Origin: Symbiodinium natans
Lineage: Eukaryota > Sar > Dinophyceae > Suessiales > Symbiodiniaceae
Length of the DNA stretch: 64,000 nt
Reading direction: 5' to 3'
Assembly: GCA_905221605.1 (NCBI GenBank)
Contig: CAJNDS010000732.1
Location: 1 to 64,000, forward strand
Below the pieces are notes generated by a model. That model was not told the DNA's origin. It saw only the letters and a list, made by a program, of their open reading frames with translations, and ran no database searches. Of the stretch, positions 1 to 12,346 are shown piece after piece. Every line of letters starts with the position of its first letter. The stretch's first letter is position 1. Position numbers and translations under genes: made by a program.

Positions 1-2571
1 GGTGGGGGAGGCGGGCATGGAATCTGCGACTAAAAAAGAAAAGCCTCTCAGTCCGTGGCACGCTAGCTCCAAGGTTTCCCTTACCAGGAGTTGCTCCTGA
101 CTGAGGCGCCGCTGGAAAACGGCTCCCGGCTTCGGAGCACAATGTGTTCGTAGAGCTTTGGAGCACTTGAAATTGATTCGTCCAAGCGTTTTGGGCTTTA
201 AGATGTTCCGGACCTCGTGGTTTGAAAGCTCTTTGTAGATAACACCTGCTGTTTATGAAATCGGCGACGACGCCGTGCGAGACCCTGACTACCAGGCGCC
301 GCCTACAGGAAACTAGCTTTAACTTCTTCCTACCCCAGAAGACAAGTACATCCACAGCTTTCAACTGCACATGCACCAGAAACTGTTTCAGGACTAAGGC
401 GAAGACTGCACAAGCGTTCCTTGCCGAATCTTTGCAGACTTCAATGTGTACCCAGCCTTGACATAGTCAGCACCAGCTCCGGTGCCAGAAAGAACTGCTG
501 CTGAGCCTGCAGGTTGGATGTATGCGATATTACGATGCATTAAAGAATCAGCGGTTTCTACAGACTGTTGCGGAAATCTTTAAGCCCCGGCCCTGAACCA
601 AACAAACAATCAGAACATGTACACCACAAACAGACCAGAAAGTCCACGAGCGCCTGTGGAGTAGACACCGAACCCATTGTTAGGACAGAAAGAAGTAGAA
701 GAATGAGCGCTAGAGACTGACAGGCAAAAAACAAAGAGCCATCATGGAAACCCCCATGCCTGAGAAGAGGAGCAGCTTCAGCTGTCCGAGCTGTTCCTGG
801 GACCGACGGTTTCGCACGAGCTCATCGGGTTGCATGTGGTTTTGCAATGCAAGCTTTAGTTTAGGGTTGAAGCGCTGGGGAGTGGAACTTCCTGTGGATC
901 TGTAGCTTCGGCGATCCAAAGCTTTGGGCTTTCTTTTGTGGTTTGGATGGGGCTTAACGTACACTGTGACAGAAGGTTAAAAGATAGCCTGCACCATGAT
1001 GACACTGGAGCTCTGAGGCTTAGCGTACTACCTGTGGACACTGGCCCTGCAGCTCGACCCCAAGATCTTACAGACTCCAACGCGATCGCAGCACGCTTCC
1101 AGCGCGCCATTCTGAGCAAATGCTTTATGACTGGAATCCTATTTCGGAACTAAGGCTCTGCCATGAACCCGACCGATGCTCTCTGCGTCCGAAATCCTGA
1201 AACCAAAGCCCGAACCCGAAGCTAACATCTCCACGCCTTCATAATGCACTGGGACCTTCACCAGATGGCAGGCCCTTGTAGTTTAGGGTTTAGTGTTTAG
1301 GGTTTAGGGTAGATTGCAAGACCAGTTTATGGTTTGAGGTGCAAAAACTATCCCGGAGCCTCGCACTTGGCGAGGTCGCAAGGCTCAGCCTCGAACTTCG
1401 CCTCCAAAACAAGCGTGGAGGGGTGCAGGCCCTGTTTGCAATGGGTTCCGCAACAACACCATCGGCCTTGAAGGCATCGAAGAGGCTCTTCGCCTGCGCA
1501 TGCGTTTTCGTTAGAAGGTCATTTCCGCAGGAGGTGCAGCATGGAGCCCAGACATGTGCAATACTGGGTTCTGTCGAGTTTGGAAGAAATCCGCAGGGTT
1601 CCATTATACTCCATCTTCTGCAACGTGTGCATCGATACAGGATGTGACTCGCTTATCCATGACTGAGCATCATGATTTTGTGCAACAATGCAGGGCAGCA
1701 CATTCTCAAACACCACCTGCAACAAATAAAACGGAGTCTGTCTCAAAAATGCTCATACACCTGCAGTGAAGGATGGGTTATCTGCCTCTGGCATTCTTGC
1801 ACGTGGTGGAAGTGATGGGACTTCATCCTGGCGCCTTGAAAATTTCGGCCTTGAAAAAAGCTAAACCACACAGTGTGGGAAGCAAAGCCCTCCAATCCAC
1901 CCATCAGAGCGAAGCCCCAACATTTAGAACGCTCCCAAGGCAAGTCCTGCCAAACTTCGAATCCTGAGTGCGGCAATCCTGCACAACCCCTGAGCCCTTG
2001 CAACCAGAAACTTCTTGTGGCTTACCGAAAGTGTCCTCTGAGGGGCCGCCCATCCCGTGGCCGGACAGGAGGCAGCGACTCGGCTAATCTGATGTGCGCC
2101 CTCCGTTTAAGAGCCAGAAAGAATCGATGGTGCTTCGAGTTTGGAGGTGCCTGGGGGTATATAAAGCGGAGGCGTTGGTCTCAGCAATTTCCAGAGGGTG
2201 TTGTGGGTTTTGTGTCTGCCCTCGGATTGCTTGAGTCTTTGAGGCTGATTGGGTCTTGGGGGCTTTTGGCACTGTTTTGGCGGTCTGGGGCTTAAAAAGG
2301 AGCTTGAACGCACGAGCCCCAAGACACTTCTGCAAAGTAAGTGCAGGTTCAAGAAGTTCCAGAGTCGAGTGCGAAATCAATGATCGGTCCATATGTCCAC
2401 GAGAAAAGCATGGAGAGAACCCCTTGGGAAAACCACTTCCAAGGTCTCAAACCAGGCGGCCACTTTTCAGCCTTTTTGCTTTGGAGCAGACGGTATGGCG
2501 CGCGCTGTGCTCTCGTCACGGCTCTAGCCGAGTGCAGCAAGCATTCTCCGACGATGGGACCCGAACTTCAG
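1..2571. other. Unassigned; no convincing gene
   Basis: No open frame here is long or recognisable. On the minus strand short open blocks with AG acceptors occur near 1.38-1.48 kb and 0.77-0.86 kb and read as helix-forming peptides, but they do not link into a consistent phase chain, so I do not call a gene. Much of the stretch is degenerate G/T-rich sequence of the GGGCTTTAGG kind that also surrounds the telomere-like tracts elsewhere. Confidence 0.5.
1273..1309 (+). repeat. Interstitial telomere-like TTTAGGG tract
   Basis: Several TTTAGGG units, one of them altered (TTTAGTG), lie in a row with the G-rich strand on plus. The unit is the 7-base telomere type found in plants, dinoflagellates and chromerids. 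It is far too short to be a functional telomere. Confidence 0.85.
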
Positions 2572-3030
2572 ATTCGACAAAAATCGAAGGGCCGTCTGGT
2601 CGAAGTGTTTGGGGTCCATGGGGAAGAAGCACGACCAACCCTAAGGCACAACTGGAAGGTAGATTTTGGGCTCATCTTAGCATTCAGCGCAGCCCCCAAC
2701 AACGGGCCCCCTGGATCCCAAACGGAAGCATTATCCCAAGTCACGCACATCAAAGGTCTGCAGGCCACTCAGAAGAGCCGCCGCCGCCTTGCCAGGGCCA
2801 TTTTTTGCGAGGCGAGGCCAAGGCAAGAAATGGCACTCTTCCTTCATGTTCCTTGATAGCTCGATTCAAGCGCCAGATGCGCTGTCATGAGGGTGTTCAG
2901 TGAAGAGCTTCGGGCTCCAGACGAGTTTAGAAAGTCCTATCCCCCAGATCCAAGCTTGAAGGCCTTGCTGCAGCGTGCATGTACTCAAAAGGATTTAGGC
3001 ACAAAAATCTCCGGCCTTGTAAAGCAGTAG
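2572..3030 (+). CDS. Candidate C-terminal part of a split gene
   Basis: Three blocks fit a spliced reading. Block one (2572-2658, 29 codons) follows a CAG acceptor, is basic (IRQKSKGRLVEVFGV...) and ends AAG before GTAGAT. Block two (2764-2811, 16 codons, ATQKSRRRLARAIFCE) follows CTGCAG and ends GAG before GCGAGG, a GC donor. Both are phase 0 and the intron between is 105 bases. Block three is an open 47-codon frame from ATG 2887 to TAG 3028-3030 (MRVFSEELRAPDEFRKSY...). The link between blocks two and three does not keep phase with the acceptors I can see, so a further exon or another boundary is needed. No domain recognised. Inference from splice signals and frame only. Confidence 0.35.
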
Positions 3031-4140
3031 CCCATCGAACGGCGGCGGCCGCAGGACGTGACCTGGCTTTCGATGCACCTTTAGTCTGTGAGAGGCTGGG
3101 GCTTGATCAGGAAAGCGCTCGCGCCAACCCAGGCTCCAAAAAAACACAAAAAACGGCGGAATTCCCGGCAGGTGCAGATTCAGGCGACAAACTGTCAAAC
3201 TCGCAACTTAGAAACTTGGCTACACTCTGATTTCAACTCCATACTCAGCTACTCTCAAGCTTTGATTTCCCTGCCGCGCACGAGGTTCAAAGGTTCAACA
3301 AAGGGAGCTTGCAGAGTTTGGAGGATTTCAAGCATTTGAAGACTTGAGACTTGCTTGGACTTTGAAAGGCTCCTAACTCGTGTTTGAAAGCTTCGATCTC
3401 GCATCTTGGACTGTCGAGCTTCCGAACTTTCAAAAACCATGATCGCTCGAACAATAGCGCTCACATCCCTCAATCCTAGCCCTCAACTTTCAAGGTCGCT
3501 CGCGACACTCTTCCTAAACCTTCCCCGACCGCCAAGACCTCAACAGACCCCAGCAGACCCCATACCTCAAAAGATCTCAAGAGCCTCCAGCAACCCCAGG
3601 TCTGATTCATGGTTGGGATAGTATTAAAGTTTTAAACTTCTACCTTATTGTTTTTAAGTACCCTTAAACATGTAACATGTTACCCAACTATGACAAAGAA
3701 GTCCCGAAACTCCACCCGAAACCCCCGGGGATACCTTGGCGAGTTGATCGACTTGTGGCCTTCGTGACTTCTGGGGGCAAAAGGTTGTTGGGCTGCCAGG
3801 TTTCTCATTTGCTCTGCACACATGGCTGCCATCACGCTGTGAACCACTGAGACGTATCTTAAATTCTGGAGTCGAGCGCTGAAGCCCGAAGCCTCTCAAC
3901 TGCCGATGTGGCCCGAAATAATGTTAAGTTGCAGGGAACCCTTTGAAGTTGCCGTGTAGCAGGTTTCGAGTTGAGGGTGCACGGGATTTTGGGGTTTGGC
4001 TTTAGCGTTTGCCGAATATTGAAAGTGGATGTGGGGTGGGGTGGGATGCACCGGCTGGGCCCCTAGCACCGCGACTGACGTGGTCGTGGTGGTGCACCTG
4101 CGCCGCGAAAAGATGCAAACCTACTTGGGGGTTTCCGATA
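3031..4140. other. Unassigned
   Basis: Frames are open on both strands (minus 3255-3473 is a lysine/serine-rich 72-codon frame) but none shows a recognisable domain or splice chain. Near 3607-3692 two short arms around CATGGTTGGG and its imperfect complement flank an AT-rich core, possibly a small inverted-repeat element. Confidence 0.5.
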
Positions 4141-4142
4141 AT

Positions 4143-4211
4143 GGGGGCACCCTTTTGGGGGGTCCCTTAAAGGGGAATTCTATTCCATTTGGGGTATAAA
4201 AGGATACCCCC
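4143..4211. repeat. Short imperfect inverted-repeat (hairpin) element
   Basis: The left arm GGGGGCACCCTTTT and right arm AAAAGGATACCCCC are inverse complements with three mismatches, enclosing about 40 bases. Size and arm layout match the other tiny terminal-inverted-repeat elements in this window. No coding capacity. Confidence 0.45.
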
Positions 4212-5426
4212 TGTTTTGGGAAACGCCCACTTCGGTTCAGAGGCTGAACATTCCACACCACACGGATGCCACTGGGGGTCGCACAGACCGCAGGTGCCCT
4301 TGCACTTTTGGGTCACTTCCTCGTCATGTCTGCAAGCGTACCTTCCGCAATGCTGCTCTTCCAATTGTGGCAAGTTTTTTGTAGCTGGGGCGACAGGATT
4401 GCGTTAAGGACTGCCAGGTTGAAGATCGTTTTTTTCGATTGCCATTCTGTAGAAATCGTTTGCGGTCCTCTGATTTGGATGGGTGGAATGTGGTGCCGTG
4501 GCTGGAGGCCCGCAGTTGGGACGGGCGGAGCCTCCCCCAAATCTTTATGCCCATGCTGCTTGGGGTCTTTGAAGGAACAAATATATGTGAAAAGAGTTTA
4601 CGGGATTCGCGCTTTCGCGACTCTGGACTTGATTTAACACCGTGTTGAAGACGGATTCCTTGTCCAAGAGGCACTTCTGGGTCGGAGCTGGCAAAAGGCA
4701 CAACTGAAGAAGTACTGCGTCGCACCAAAGCCTCATTATGAGCCTTCGATCTCCTTCTCTGGGCTCTGCTTCACCATGTTCGTCAGGCCCCACAGACGAC
4801 CCTCATGTCAAACCATTTGGCGTTTGGTGCTCGATTTTTGTGAGATCCGGCGAAGCTACATCGACATTTCCTCCGTCGACGGCGGTTCCGGGACTTCCTC
4901 TAGCGATCCCGTGGGTACCAACAGGTGCCCGGCGTCTTTTTCTTCTTGAGCAAAACAGCGAAACCTACACACCGCTACTGCCTTCACTTAAGGATCAACT
5001 CCCCAACTACAGTTGCTTTCAATTGTCGCAAGCCGGGGTCCCGACTCCCCACACATTGCTTTCGGAAACAGAGCCCCCCCCCTTGGTTGGCCAACTCCCA
5101 CTGCTCGCTGGACAAAGTTGTTTCAAGGTTTCGGGCTTTTAGGGACTGTGGGTGCTTGGGACTGTGTGGATTCAGGGAGGACAAAGACCTAACAAAGATT
5201 CGCTTCTCTTCGGCGCACCCAAGCGAGGCGCAGCCAAGCGTGTGGTTGTCCAGGAAGAAGAGCGGATGCCTTGTACCACAGCAGCAAGAGATCAAAGCTT
5301 TCGAAACCCTGCACCCCGTGCACCTCCAAACCTTTTGCAGGCCCTAAACCCTGAAATGTCACTGTATGCTTCGCGAACTGCGTGTTGTGTGTTGCCATTT
5401 GTTTGTTGATTGTTGTTTCGCAGTTG
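4212..5426. other. Unassigned; one 134-codon open frame
   Basis: The plus strand holds an open frame from 4738 to 5142 (serine/proline-rich, beginning MSLRSPSLGSASP). It has no recognisable domain, and overlapping frames on both strands are open as well. I do not consider it supported as a gene. Confidence 0.4.
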
Positions 5427-5506
5427 TGGTTGGTTGTTGGTTGGTCGTTGGTTGGTTGTTGGTTGGTTGTTGGTTGGTTGCTGGTTGGTTGTTGCTCGCT
5501 CTTTGG
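5427..5506 (+). repeat. GGTTGTTGGTTG low-complexity tract
   Basis: Irregular tandem copies of TTGGTTGG/TTGTTGGTTGG run for about 80 bases. They generate overlapping open frames on both strands (valine/leucine/tryptophan-rich on plus, asparagine/threonine/glutamine-rich on minus) that are artefacts of the repeat. Confidence 0.9.
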
Positions 5507-7689
5507 GCGTCAGTTGGTTCGATGTTGGTTGTGGGTGTTCGTTGCTCTTCACTATTCAACCTTGGCCGTTGTTCGTTGTTTGCTTGGCTGCGAATGATCT
5601 TGCTTGTGTGGTTGCTTGCCCCTGTCTATTTCTTGTTCTTGAGTTGTGTTGCTTGTCGTTGATAGTTGGTTGGTTGCAGTTCGAAGTTGGCTACATCGTT
5701 GCAGTGGTAACCGTGTTATGTGTGGACCGGAAGACCATGGAGGACCAGGACCTGAGGAGAACCCCAGGACCAGGACCTGACGAGCAGAAGACGGACCCAA
5801 GGGACCAAGCGGCCAACCTTATCCAAGGAACCAAAGTCCAAAGTGACCAAAGGTTTTGTTAACGATTGCCAAAAAGCACACAAAAGGCCCCGGAACTCTA
5901 CAAACCCAGCCCCCACACCAGGCACCGGGCTCATCTTTCTGCAGATCCGCACAACCTGGATTGTTGTTTAGAGCGGTGGCTTTGGGCTTGGGCTTAAAAA
6001 ACTGGGGGGCTTATGACGCTCTAAAGATGTACTCTTTCCATATTGCAAGGTTTGTCAGATTTGCTGGAGTTGGGCTCTAGGCCAAGGAAGTCTCCTTAGG
6101 GCAATGCTCAAGGCATGTTTGTCGCATCTTGTGCAGGTTGAAGTTGAAAGCCAGAAATCCGGTGGGAGATCTGGGGCCTTGAGTTAGAGCAAGGTTCAGG
6201 CTGAGGCTACAGACAGGATGCGTCAAGCCTGGAATCCATGGCTGTACGAAGACTTCATGGCCGAGCTCCCTATGCGCTATTTGCAAGCTTCAATGCACTT
6301 TAGCCCTGATGAAGCCCACTCAATCTTCAAACTGTAAATTGATGACAACCTCAACAGTCCAAGCTGACCTCCGGCATCTTTCTCGATGCCGCACTCGCCA
6401 CACCTTGGGAAACTCAGGGCTTGGCACTTGCTGAAACATGTGAAAGCCGCATGCGTGCAGGGTCTGCACCCGAGCTGAGCTACCCACAGCTTGGGGCATC
6501 GCACGCGCACCTGTCCACGGAGGTACCCTTTTGCGGGGCATTCTTGTTTTGAGGGTGGAGATCATGTTTGATTTTGCAACAAAGCCTGCAACCACCCAAA
6601 AGCCAAACAACATGAGTCAATATGAGCCACCGGAAGAAGCAACAGCAACAAACAACTGAACAGCGCCATAGCCGGTCACTCATGGGAATGCGCTGGTCAG
6701 GATTTGGCTCACTGGCGTGAGGCAGAGTGAAGGACATCCTGCCAACGCTCAAGCTGAGGACACAGGCAACATGAGTCCTGCGGGCGCTGCACAAAGGGGC
6801 GGAGTCCAAAAGCGCGTCAGCGTGTGCCGCTCGAACTTGATCTCTGGCTCCGGTGCATCGGTGATTGCACTGCATTGTGCTTCGACCAGGGTCTCAAACA
6901 AGCAGGTCCGGCCGGCAGAAAGGAGAGCAAGGCACATGAAGATCTCAAGAAACTTTGCTGCTGCCACCCACAATCCAAACCGCATCCCAAACCGAACCAA
7001 ACAGTTGGATGAGAGACCGCGACAGATGTTTTTGCAAGATAATTTGAACCCTTGACTCCCTTGGCCGCACGTGACAGAATCTAACAAACATTCCGTGGCT
7101 GCTTCGAGCTTGGGATCGCTGGATAAAGGCTCTGTCATGGGTTCCCCCTACTACCCCACTCTACACCAAGGCTATTTAGGGATCATTAAGCTTAATTGGG
7201 GTTATTTACTGAGGGAACCGAGGGGAAGGTTCGGGCTAGAGTTTAGGCGATTTTGTGGGCCCTTGCCTGTGAGCTGTGCTTGCAAATGTGAGGCGAGTCC
7301 TTGTGGTCGTACAAGGTCTCACATTTCACCTTGGACAGGGTCACTGACATCTCTTAAGGTTCACGTTTCTTTGGTGCAGAAGTTTTAGGGTTTGTTTTGG
7401 ATGGAAGGTTTAGGATCTAGGGAGGCAAGATAGGCTGGCTTATGCACTGTACGTGAAATACAGTATGGAGCCCTCTAACTTAGTTTCACCTGCACTAAGG
7501 CAATCCAGCAAGGTTGTTTGTCTACACCCAAACGACGCCCAAGCTGAAACGCTTCCATACAATCATTCTGGCCAAAAACGGTTTTACTGAAGCAGGGGTT
7601 TCGCACTTCCTGAACAAGGATCAGCTGGATTGTGGCTTGGGGGGCGAAAGTAGCCAGCCCGGACTTCTTCTGGGATTGAGACCAAGTAC
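5507..7689. other. Unassigned; one 129-codon minus-strand frame
   Basis: The longest frame is minus 6749-7138 (starts MTEPLSSDPKLEAATECLL, hydrophobic centre near residues 60-80). It could be a real short gene or exon, but the opposite strand is also open for 112 codons (6717-7055) and no domain is recognisable. Nothing else stands out. Confidence 0.4.
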
Positions 7690-7975
7690 GGCAAACTACA
7701 GAAATGGCAGAAGAAACAAAGCAGATAAAGAGAATGACAACAAGAATACGAAAATATTACAGAAAAAGAAAACGAGAACTATAAACATACAAAGAGGACA
7801 AAGAAGATAAGGAGACAGATCCAGAAAAATTGAAATTTCAAAAGACAAGAAATATGAAGAACAAAACAAGAACAAGAGAAATGACAAGAGGAATAGAAAG
7901 CCAACAAGCAAACAACATATTAAGAGACAGACATATATAAGAAAAGTAGACCCAGAAAGAAACAAAATAGATGTT
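7690..7975 (+). repeat. A/purine-rich low-complexity tract
   Basis: About 290 bases are dominated by A and G on the plus strand (AGAAGAAAC, ACAAGAAC and AGACAAG words). The complementary strand gives a spurious frame rich in leucine, phenylalanine, serine and cysteine. Nothing coding is supported. Confidence 0.8.
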
Positions 7976-8177
7976 CTTCCAGTCGTTTCTGGAATGAAAA
8001 GTCTTGCTTGGCTTGGGCTGTTGCCAGGATAACACCGACACGTCAAAACCTGTACACTCGAGCCCTACCCTACGCACGAACCGGAGCAGCCTCCTGGTCC
8101 TTGGCGATGTCCCCGGGCTCGTCGAGATCTCCGGAAAGGTCAAAAGGGATGAAGCTCACCCAGGAGTCCTGCCGGCA

Positions 8178-8316
8178 TATATATATATATACATACATAC
8201 ATACATACATACATTTATATTTTTTTTATTAATTTAATTAATTTGTTTATTTATATTTGTGCAGATATATATATATATATATATAATGCAGAAATACTGA
8301 ATTATATACACAAATC

Positions 8317-8347
<31 letters not shown>

Positions 8348-8348
8348 C
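8178..8348. repeat. TA / TACA microsatellite cluster
   Basis: Three dinucleotide TA runs (about 8179-8191, 8264-8284, 8328-8347) are interspersed with TACA tetranucleotides (8192-8213) and a T-rich stretch. Confidence 0.9.
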
Positions 8349-8888
8349 AAAAGGGTGCATGCATGAGGTCTGTGGAGGGTTCAGGTAGGAGCAAGTTTCG
8401 AAAGCTACCTACTATACTACTCGTGAGGTTGCCATGCTGAAGCAACTTCATGATGCTCGCAGGACAGGAAAATGCTGTCAATTGGTTTGGCTTTCACAGG
8501 GATCTCAGTTGAGTCTGCTTTATCCGTCCATGTTGAAGGGCGTGAACTAGCCTTCGTGATGACACCTTTTCCTCCAGAGCGGCATCTGATTCAGGTCAGC
8601 ATGTCTGCGCAGCAGTGTTGCAAACGCTAGTAATCCGAGCCTCTAAATACCCTTCCACACCCTAAAAGCTCGGCCTAAATCCCGAGGAGCACAATGCACC
8701 CCATTGGCAAATTGCGGGCTCTGAAATCGCGAACAACCGAACTCTACGCTGCACTTGGTTGACGAACTCCAAAAGCTGACCGAAGCAACCTTGAGCTGAT
8801 ACCCACGGCACCTCGCAAGGAGGCTCCGCCGAATGCAAGGACCTGATTCTCAGGATCCTAGCTCGGACCCTTATCAGGCCTCCCCTAT

Positions 8889-8942
8889 TTGGGTGGTTGT
8901 CAAATTATGATCCCTTTTGGGTTTAATTTTGACAACCACCAA
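8889..8942. repeat. 54-bp hairpin element with 19-bp arms
   Basis: Left arm 8889-8907 and right arm 8924-8942 are inverse complements apart from small insertion differences (core GGTGGTTGTCAAA / TTTTGACAACCACC), with a 16-base loop. ATTT occurs at both outer edges and may be a short target duplication. It resembles a solo miniature inverted-repeat element. Confidence 0.65.
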
Positions 8943-9899
8943 TTTGTTAAGGCTTTTGGGAATTTGCGGTTTTAACCGATGTAAGCTGGGGTAATCCCCG
9001 TTTGCGTGCTTGTGCGCCTAGGTGGTATGATCAGGCTGGGGATCGGGAACATGTCACTGCAAGGCACTGTAAGGGTGCTGCACCTGCAATCAAAGGAGGC
9101 TGCCGGAATTGGAAACTTAGGGGAGGTTTCTATGCACTCTGGGAGGCTGAGGATTCTGAGGATGCCCCTTTCGGTTGGACTCCGGAACCTTTCTGTGTTT
9201 TCTGTTTGGCGGGCGAGTCTTGCTCCACTCCTAGAATGCTGAATAAAACCTTGAAAGAGAGGGCAAGGAGCACACTTTCCCAGATTTCATCTGCACCTCG
9301 ACGCTTCTATTGACATCTTGATTCGTCGTTGTCCCCTCCTCTGGTCCTAAAGACGAAAGAATCATAAAGCAACAAAAACTCACCAGAAGTGTGCCTTAAA
9401 TACTGATGCTGGTCTTCTATTTTGTGCTGGGATTTCCCAAGTTTAAATGGGACACCTTCGTTTGCTCAGGAAAAAGGAGGGGGTTGGGGCGGGGGGCAAT
9501 CCTTTCATGTATACCGTTTACCTGTTGATGTGCTTTTTCACGCCTGGCAGGTTGAACACATCTACCACAGTATGTGTTTCTCACTTGAAGAATTTGCACT
9601 GGAGGCCATCACCTCATAAAATCGAGTTGCCCTCAGCCCAAAGATACACTGCACCATTGCCAATCCAAGCCGTGGTTTCTTGTGTTTTCTGGTTTCGGGC
9701 TCGAAGAACGGGTTTGGGGCAAATTTTGGGTGTATCCACCAGCTTCAAATATCGCAATGTGGGCTCAAAGCTAAGTATTGAAACAACCAGTGCTGTTACC
9801 TGTAGAATCTGTCTGTGTCGGTGGGCATGGCACTCCAAAGGGTACGCGGGACTCTACATCTGCGAAAAAAATATTTTACTTCAAACATCCCCACCATAG
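8943..9899. other. Unassigned
   Basis: An open plus frame spans 9002-9313 (103 codons, acidic centre) with no recognisable domain, and overlapping frames are open too. No gene is supported. Confidence 0.4.
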
Positions 9900-10048
9900 G
9901 GATTTGGGGGTTGGGCATTTCAGGGTTGGGCACTCCAGGGAGACTCTGGGAGTCTCTGGGTGTTGGGCACTTCAGATAATCTCTGGGGTTGGGCACTCCG
10001 AGTCTCTGGGGCTGGGCACATTTGGGCACTCCAGGGAGTCTCTAGGGG
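9900..10048 (+). repeat. Minisatellite based on GTTGGGCACTYCAGGGAGTCTCTGGG
   Basis: About five degenerate copies of a unit of 20-35 bases containing TTGGGCACT and AGTCTCTGGG follow each other. Copy lengths vary, so the array is imperfect. Confidence 0.75.
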
Positions 10049-12077
10049 GGCGAAGAGAAGAGTTCCCTTCGAGGAGAAGAGCTGAGTTCAAAATCTAATA
10101 ACCCCACACCGAAGGCGGGGAAAAAACGACCCTGGCATGGCACTCCAAGGATACGCGGGACTGCACTTGAGTGGGCGGGCCCGGAGACCAGGCGACACAA
10201 GGAGAATGGTTGACCCTCTAACAACCCCACACCAAAGCACTGACTCTCTTCTGCACCGAAACTTTCAGGAGAACAGCCAAAGAACTTCGGGTTCAAAGCC
10301 GCAAGGAACCGAGGCCCAAGCTGCATGATCGGCAACTGCTTCAGGTAAGCATCGAACTTGGCCTGGGAAGATTTAGGGCTGGCTGAAAGCATTTGCAGAT
10401 TGAGGGGGTCGGGCATGTTTACGTTAACTAACCTGCCATATAGAATGCAGGTGATGAAGCGAACCCTGCACATCAGTCTGTCAAGGACTCTGCAAGGACA
10501 AGACCCCGGAGCAGGGGTGTCACAATCCACATGCATGGCGTCGCGCATGCAACCAGTAATGAGCTCTCGATTTGCATCAGGCTAGGCACAGCATGAAAGG
10601 AACAAACTTGCAGAGCACAGGTTTCACTTTACTTTACGTGAGCACAGAATTTCTGACAATTGGATCGAATGAACGCTCTGCTCTGTTTGCTACTCTCAAC
10701 CTGCACGTCACCAGAGAGAATTCTAACTGAGGCAATGCAAGTTTTGTCCAAGTTCCAAGTTCCTAAGTTCGCATCCGTCCCCTTCATCCTGGGATTCACG
10801 ACACCAGGCCCTCAACCCCAAAGAAATCGGAGACTCGGATGCCACAGTGTCAAGCTGGACAGGGGTACAAGGCTGAGGGTTGAGAGTTTCATCCGCAGCC
10901 CGTCTGATCCCTGCGAATCACCTTATCCTCGGCATCGCAGCGGGCCGCACCAGCGATGGTGCCTGGAAGAAAGACCTGGCCAGGGAAACTTCCTGAAGCA
11001 TACGGCATAAGAGCCACTTGGTTCCGTGGCACACCTGAAGACCCCAGAGAACTCAACAGAGAACTCAAAAGATGTTGGAAACACAAACGCTACGATCGAC
11101 AAGAACGAATGCAGGACGGCAGCAGGGAACAGCCCAGAGGAGGATGAAAGCAAAGAGCTCACGTGCGCATGAGGAGGTCGCCAAGACCGAGTGGAGAGGC
11201 GTTGCCTCTGGATTTTGGCCCATGCCCCAAGCTCCAACCCATGCAACGTTCCTCAAGTCTTGGGGGCTACAAACTGGGACCGGTATGTCTCCCAGTTTCT
11301 TCAGGGATGTTCGAAACCAAAGGCATACGCTTAGCTTCCGTTCGCACAACAAACATATTGAGCCGCGACTCATCTAAGACTTTTCCTTTGCTGATGCCTT
11401 TTCTTGCTGTGATGTTTTGGGCATGCCCTGCATAGATCCGAGCTCCCGGACCATGTGGGAAGAGTTCTCCTGAGCAGGGTCTTCCGCAACAGTTCCCCCT
11501 GCACCCGGTGAGTTTTGAGCAAGCTCCAACAACTCTAAAGCACATACTATGAACCCAAAAGCCTGGGAAAGTTCCAACCATGAACCATTCTGACCCGTGG
11601 TTTTGGAAGTGCCAACTGCAGACGAAGAGGTGTCCTGTAGATGGCAGCCCTGGTCGAGGATGAAATACCTGGGAGCCGCTAAACGTGGCAACAACGAGCT
11701 CAAGGATCAGGACTTCAGGGTGCTATCGGCTTTCAAATGGAACTCGGCCGCGGACGTGGGGCACTCAATTGTTCCACAAAGTGGCACAAACGCTCGAGTT
11801 TAAGCATTCAACCCATCTTAAGAACGACTCGGTGCCCACGCGTGAACTTTGCGCAGCCATGGGTCTCCAAGCACCTTGCCTGGAGGGGTTGGCTTTCGTA
11901 TTGGGACTTGCGGATTGCGGATTGCCTCAATGAACCGTCGGGACACAACCAGCAGACAGCCCCAAAGCAAACATACAGTGCCAAGCACGCCTTTAATAAC
12001 GTGAGGTAAGCAGCTTACTACATGCAACAGCAAAGGCGAGCAGCAATTGATGGACGTCCTGGTCTTATCCTCAAAGT
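10049..12077. other. Unassigned; several overlapping open frames
   Basis: Open frames include plus 10660-11010 and 10956-11147, and minus 11374-11703 (109 codons ending in a lysine/glutamate-rich tail before a stop). They overlap each other in different frames and none shows a recognisable domain. Exons may exist here, but I cannot choose among the readings. Confidence 0.4.
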
Positions 12078-12301
12078 TTTTCTGTCTCCCCCTCTCTCCC
12101 GCTCTCCCCCGCTCTCTCCCTCTCTCTCTCTGTCTCTCTCTCTCTCGCCCTCTCTCTCCCCCACTGTCTCTCTCTCTGTCTCTCTCTCTCTGTCTCTTCT
12201 TCTTCTTCTGCAGGGCATGGGGGAGAACCCCCGCGCACCAGGCGCGCCCGGAGGTGAGTCAGTCTGGGTGAAGTCTCTCTCTCTGTCTCTCTCTCTGTCT
12301 C

Positions 12302-12344
<43 letters not shown>

Positions 12345-12346
12345 AA
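12078..12346 (+). repeat. CT-rich microsatellite pair
   Basis: Two CT-dinucleotide-like arrays (about 12078-12205 and 12272-12345), with CTGT interruptions, flank a 65-base unique spacer. They give serine/leucine frames on plus and arginine/glutamate frames on minus that should not be taken as proteins. Confidence 0.95.

Noticed and set aside
7696-8046. Minus frame rich in leucine, phenylalanine and cysteine that looks like a membrane protein
   Set aside because: It is the complement of an A-rich low-complexity tract.
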